Source: Ciona savignyi
Lineage: Eukaryota > Chordata > Ascidiacea > Phlebobranchia > Cionidae
Direction: 5' to 3'
Assembly: GCA_000149265.1 (NCBI GenBank)
Contig: CH003321.1
Span: forward strand, 1,293-65,292
DNA length: 64,000 bases
A model generated the notes under the pieces. The model searched no databases. It was not told where the DNA came from and saw only the letters and a program-made list of their open reading frames with translations. Both the position numbers and the translations under genes were made by a program. Shown one piece after another: positions 61,359 to 64,000 of the stretch (position 1 is the stretch's first letter; each line of letters begins with the position of its first letter).

Positions 61359-61506
61359 AGTTTTTGACATTGAGAGTTGACGCCTCAGAAAAAGAAAATG
61401 TATAAAACATTCTAATTTAAATAAACACAACTAACAAGAAAATACCATTTTAATTTTCCTTTTATTTACATGAAATAAAAGCCATATATTTATTAAAAAT
61501 GATTAG

Positions 61507-62310
61507 TTAATGTTCTCCAGCGCGCACTGTTGGAACATTTGCGTAAAAATTGATACCAGCAGGTGGCATGTTTTTAAAGTTTTTCGGTATCCAGTTGGGT
61601 TGGTAATCTCTTGACGAACATGATCCTGAAAAACGAAGCTTTAGAAAAACGGAATCTAAACATTTCGGTGGAATTAGAAACCCACGATTTAAAAACTAAA
61701 ATAATGTGTGATACAAATGTATCGTAGCCGAAGGTGCACGCTTAACTATATTATACTACACTGGCTTTACCATTACGACTGACCAGTGCGGACTACTGTG
61801 GGAACAACAATAAGCACATATCCCTTTCTGACAACAAGCCTATAGTGTACATAAACTACCTTTCGATGTTGAATTGCTGGATAGATCAAGATTTGATGAA
61901 TAGGAGGTTTGTGTTCCTGAGATTGTCGACACAGGTGAGCTGCTATTTGTACTTCTGTAACTTTGCTGCCATGTCGTTGGTTTGTATCCAGTTTTAACCG
62001 GTATAAGCTTGTTTGGTGATCGATTTAGATTATGTCGGGCTGCCATTATTGCCGCTGCGTTGCCTGCGAAATACCTAGTTGGTGGAAGATACATCGTCTG
62101 TATCGGGGACCGCTGTATATTATGACTCTGCCCAGTTTCTGCATTGTGAAGGCTTTTCCTACCAGTTTCAGTTGATTCGGGTGTGTTTTTATCACTTTTC
62201 CCTCGCGTGAACACTTTTGCACTGCATGCGGAAAGGATAAAAGCAAGCAAAATACTTCCAATTAGAAGACCGACTAAAACGGGCGTGTTAACCTCCATTA
62301 CGGGAGTCAC
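61507..62310 (-). CDS. 3' exons of an unrecognised single-pass membrane protein
   Basis: Exon 62310-61860 joins in phase 1 to 61625-61507, which ends in a stop (SCSSRDYQPNWIPKNF.., then NFYANVPTVRAGEH). The first in-frame ATG is at 62298 (MEVNTPVLVG), but the frame stays open upstream to an acceptor-like CTTTAAAG before 62313, so this is more likely an internal exon of a longer gene whose 5' exons I cannot find. It encodes one membrane helix (VLVGLLIGSILLAFILSACS), then a ~165-residue Ser/Thr/Asn-rich tail without recognisable domain, probably cytoplasmic (basic residues KVFTRGKSDK follow the helix). It could be the end of an adhesion or signalling receptor; no name is justified. Confidence 0.6.
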
Positions 62311-62393
62311 AACCTTTAAAGAATCAATGTCAATTTAACCACTTTTCAGTGGCGAAAATTATGTAAATCTGAAAATAAAACAACTCTTACGTT

Positions 62394-62524
62394 AGATCTA
62401 TATAATAGGCCAACAGTGGTTATCACTTGGAAATGGCGATTACTTGTGGCCTGCAGAATTACAAACACGTCTAACCGTAAAAGCATCACACGCTAACAGC
62501 TTCGGAGACTCAGCTGAGCTTAAG
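62394..62524 (+). pseudogene. Possible immunoglobulin-domain exon fragment, opposite strand
   Basis: In one plus-strand frame this reads RLTVKASHANSFGDSAELK followed by a donor-like GTATTC; in another frame PTVVITWKW. Together they recall the start (..ITW) and end (..A.NSFG.S..L.V) of an immunoglobulin domain with a frameshift and a missing middle. Only suggestive, and on the opposite strand to the membrane-protein exons next to it. Confidence 0.25.
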
Positions 62525-62564
62525 GTATTCTATGTTATAACAAATTATGACAGAAAGTAAAAAT

Positions 62565-62631
62565 TATAAACCCCCTTGGTTTACCCATTCACGGGGATAA
62601 AGATAAATATCCTATCCTATCCTATTCTACA
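62565..62631 (+). repeat. SINE tail fragment
   Basis: CCCCCTTGGTTTACCCATTC followed by ACGGGGATAAAG and a TATCCTATCC-type tail: the 3' end of the common SINE only. Confidence 0.65.
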
Positions 62632-62639
62632 TTTCGAAT

Positions 62640-64000
62640 AGCCTACCTTTGTTTTGAAAACAACAAAAATAGTGCTAATAAAATATTCACATCAGTTTTA
62701 ATCACGGTTAGTAAACCAACGTTTAAATCTACTGCAATATGTGTATCAAATTCGAATATGCGATAGACAGTAAAATAAACTATGTGCTTCCATAAAATAC
62801 TAGGATTAAAGGCGGCGTTTGTTACCGTAATTGTAAGCATTATTGTGTTGTTTTAACGATTAAATCTTTGTTCGACATGTTTTGGTCATGATTTCTTTTG
62901 TTTTTCCGTTTCATTTAAAATAGCCAATGATATTCAGAACTAATTTGTCGTAAAAATATTAATTAAAGCTGGATATATCTTTAATTTTCAGGAAATGTAT
63001 TGTCCTCCTAGAATACAAAAATTGGAATTCAGGCTAAAACGATCTAATTATATTTTTTACAACAGAATTATTTTGGAAAATTTGTCAGTTTTACTTCAGC
63101 ATTATATATCTCATAACGCACGGATTTTTGCACGCGTAAAATCTTTTTTATTTTGTTTTAACCGTTTACGGTGTTTGTTACGCGTATATTCGCATGGAAA
63201 AAGATACGTTCGCCACTTGCATATTGCAACAGTCCGATTATTTCAATAGTATATATAATACACAAACGAATTTTGGGAGTAAAATCGAATCACTCTATAC
63301 AATGCACTCGAGCTATCTTGTAAACTATAAACCTATCTGTGTATAAATATAGAGCTGCCTTTACTTTGAGCCAATAGATCCGACATATCATAATGCTATC
63401 TTTTTACTCTATATTATTACTATGTGAAATGTGGGCCTTCCAAATCACTGTGATCAGAGCCATCTATACTTTTAGTTGTACGAGATACCAGCAGGAAACT
63501 GTTCTTTCTTATCGTTTTTCCTTTGTCTATTCACTCGCCATTCCACTGCTGTATGTCATCGTAAACTCTATAATTGAAGTAATTATAGGTCGCGCCCTTC
63601 GCTAGCAGCATGCTGCCATATTTTTGTACCACAAAGCAGATTATGACATAAAAACGTCAAAATCGGTCAACGCCTCCGACTAGAATGCATTGATCTACCT
63701 TTTCATCGAGCTTTCTACGAAGCAATTAGCAATAGTAAAAGCAATACAGGGCAAGTCCACGTGTGCTGTAAACAATGTTCTATATACCGAGGAAAACTAT
63801 TTGAACTAAAATCCCTAATCCGTTTGTATTATAAACAATAGCTGAAAATATACTCAAACAATCTGAAACCGGGTTTTTTACGACACGAATGCTTCTGTAC
63901 AAAGCCCCTCCCCTTGCGCATATATCGCACAAATGTGAGCAACACTAAAAAAAGGGAAAAATATTCACTTAAACTATGAAAAACTTACACTAACCATGCC
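62640..64000. other. No firm gene; two short frames noted
   Basis: The frame at 62995-63249 follows an acceptor-like TTTTCAG but is basic and shows no family resemblance. The frame at 63393-63605 ends in a hydrophobic stretch FVYSLAIPLLYVIVNSIIEV that could be a membrane helix. Neither is supported as a gene. Confidence 0.35.

Noticed and set aside
63393-63605. Possible end of a seven-helix receptor
   Set aside because: One or two hydrophobic stretches only; no diagnostic motif such as NPxxY and no upstream helices.

Overview
This is a eukaryotic, A+T-rich window with spliced genes. Introns have GT..AG ends and exon phases agree across every junction I joined. The gene families (meprin with MAM and MATH domains, RAB3GAP2, TTC7, SLC35B3, MAL-type MARVEL proteins, cytosolic sulfotransferase) are those of an animal. 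The compact genes and short introns, dense tRNA-derived SINEs and miniature DNA transposons, and vertebrate-like domain orders suggest a tunicate, most likely an ascidian such as Ciona. That assignment is inference. All exon models come from splice-site reading plus remembered homology; no transcript or search was available.

Layout. 1-4.1 kb: no recognised gene; an array of short repeats in three copies, two of them face to face. 4.1-8.6 kb (+): a complete 7-exon cytosolic sulfotransferase whose large fifth intron holds a tandem repeat and a possible hAT remnant. 8.8-13.9 kb: repeats only (SINEs, a dispersed ~500 bp repeat, a ~956 bp inverted-repeat transposon). 13.97-17.3 kb (+): two MAL-type MARVEL four-helix membrane proteins in tandem, with a second copy of the transposon between them. 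18.6-21.0 kb (+): an intronless complete TTC7. 21.6-36.5 kb (+): a complete 31-exon RAB3GAP2 of 1395 codons. 37.6-43.3 and 44.7-52.6 kb (+): two tandem meprin-type astacin metalloproteases, 16 exons each with the same intron phases. 52.9-56.6 kb (-): SLC35B3, the Golgi PAPS transporter, with one stretch lost in a 513-base assembly gap. 58.8-60.05 kb (-): a two-exon protein with an alpha/beta-hydrolase-like nucleophile motif, not recognised. 61.5-62.3 kb (-): the 3' exons of an unrecognised single-pass membrane protein. 62.3-64 kb: nothing firm.

How the genes relate. TTC7 (plasma-membrane PI4-kinase scaffold) and RAB3GAP2 (Rab3GAP/Rab18 regulator) are membrane-traffic housekeeping genes lying 0.6 kb apart on the same strand. 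The meprin pair is a local duplication of a cell-surface protease. The sulfotransferase consumes PAPS and SLC35B3 carries PAPS into the Golgi, but they act in different compartments and lie 44 kb apart, so a functional cluster is not supported.

The most unusual points are the intronless TTC7 beside a gene with 30 introns, the two near-identical copies of an unassigned terminal-inverted-repeat element (one ending about 20 bases before a gene's ATG), the foldback repeat array at the left end, and the nested and composite SINEs.
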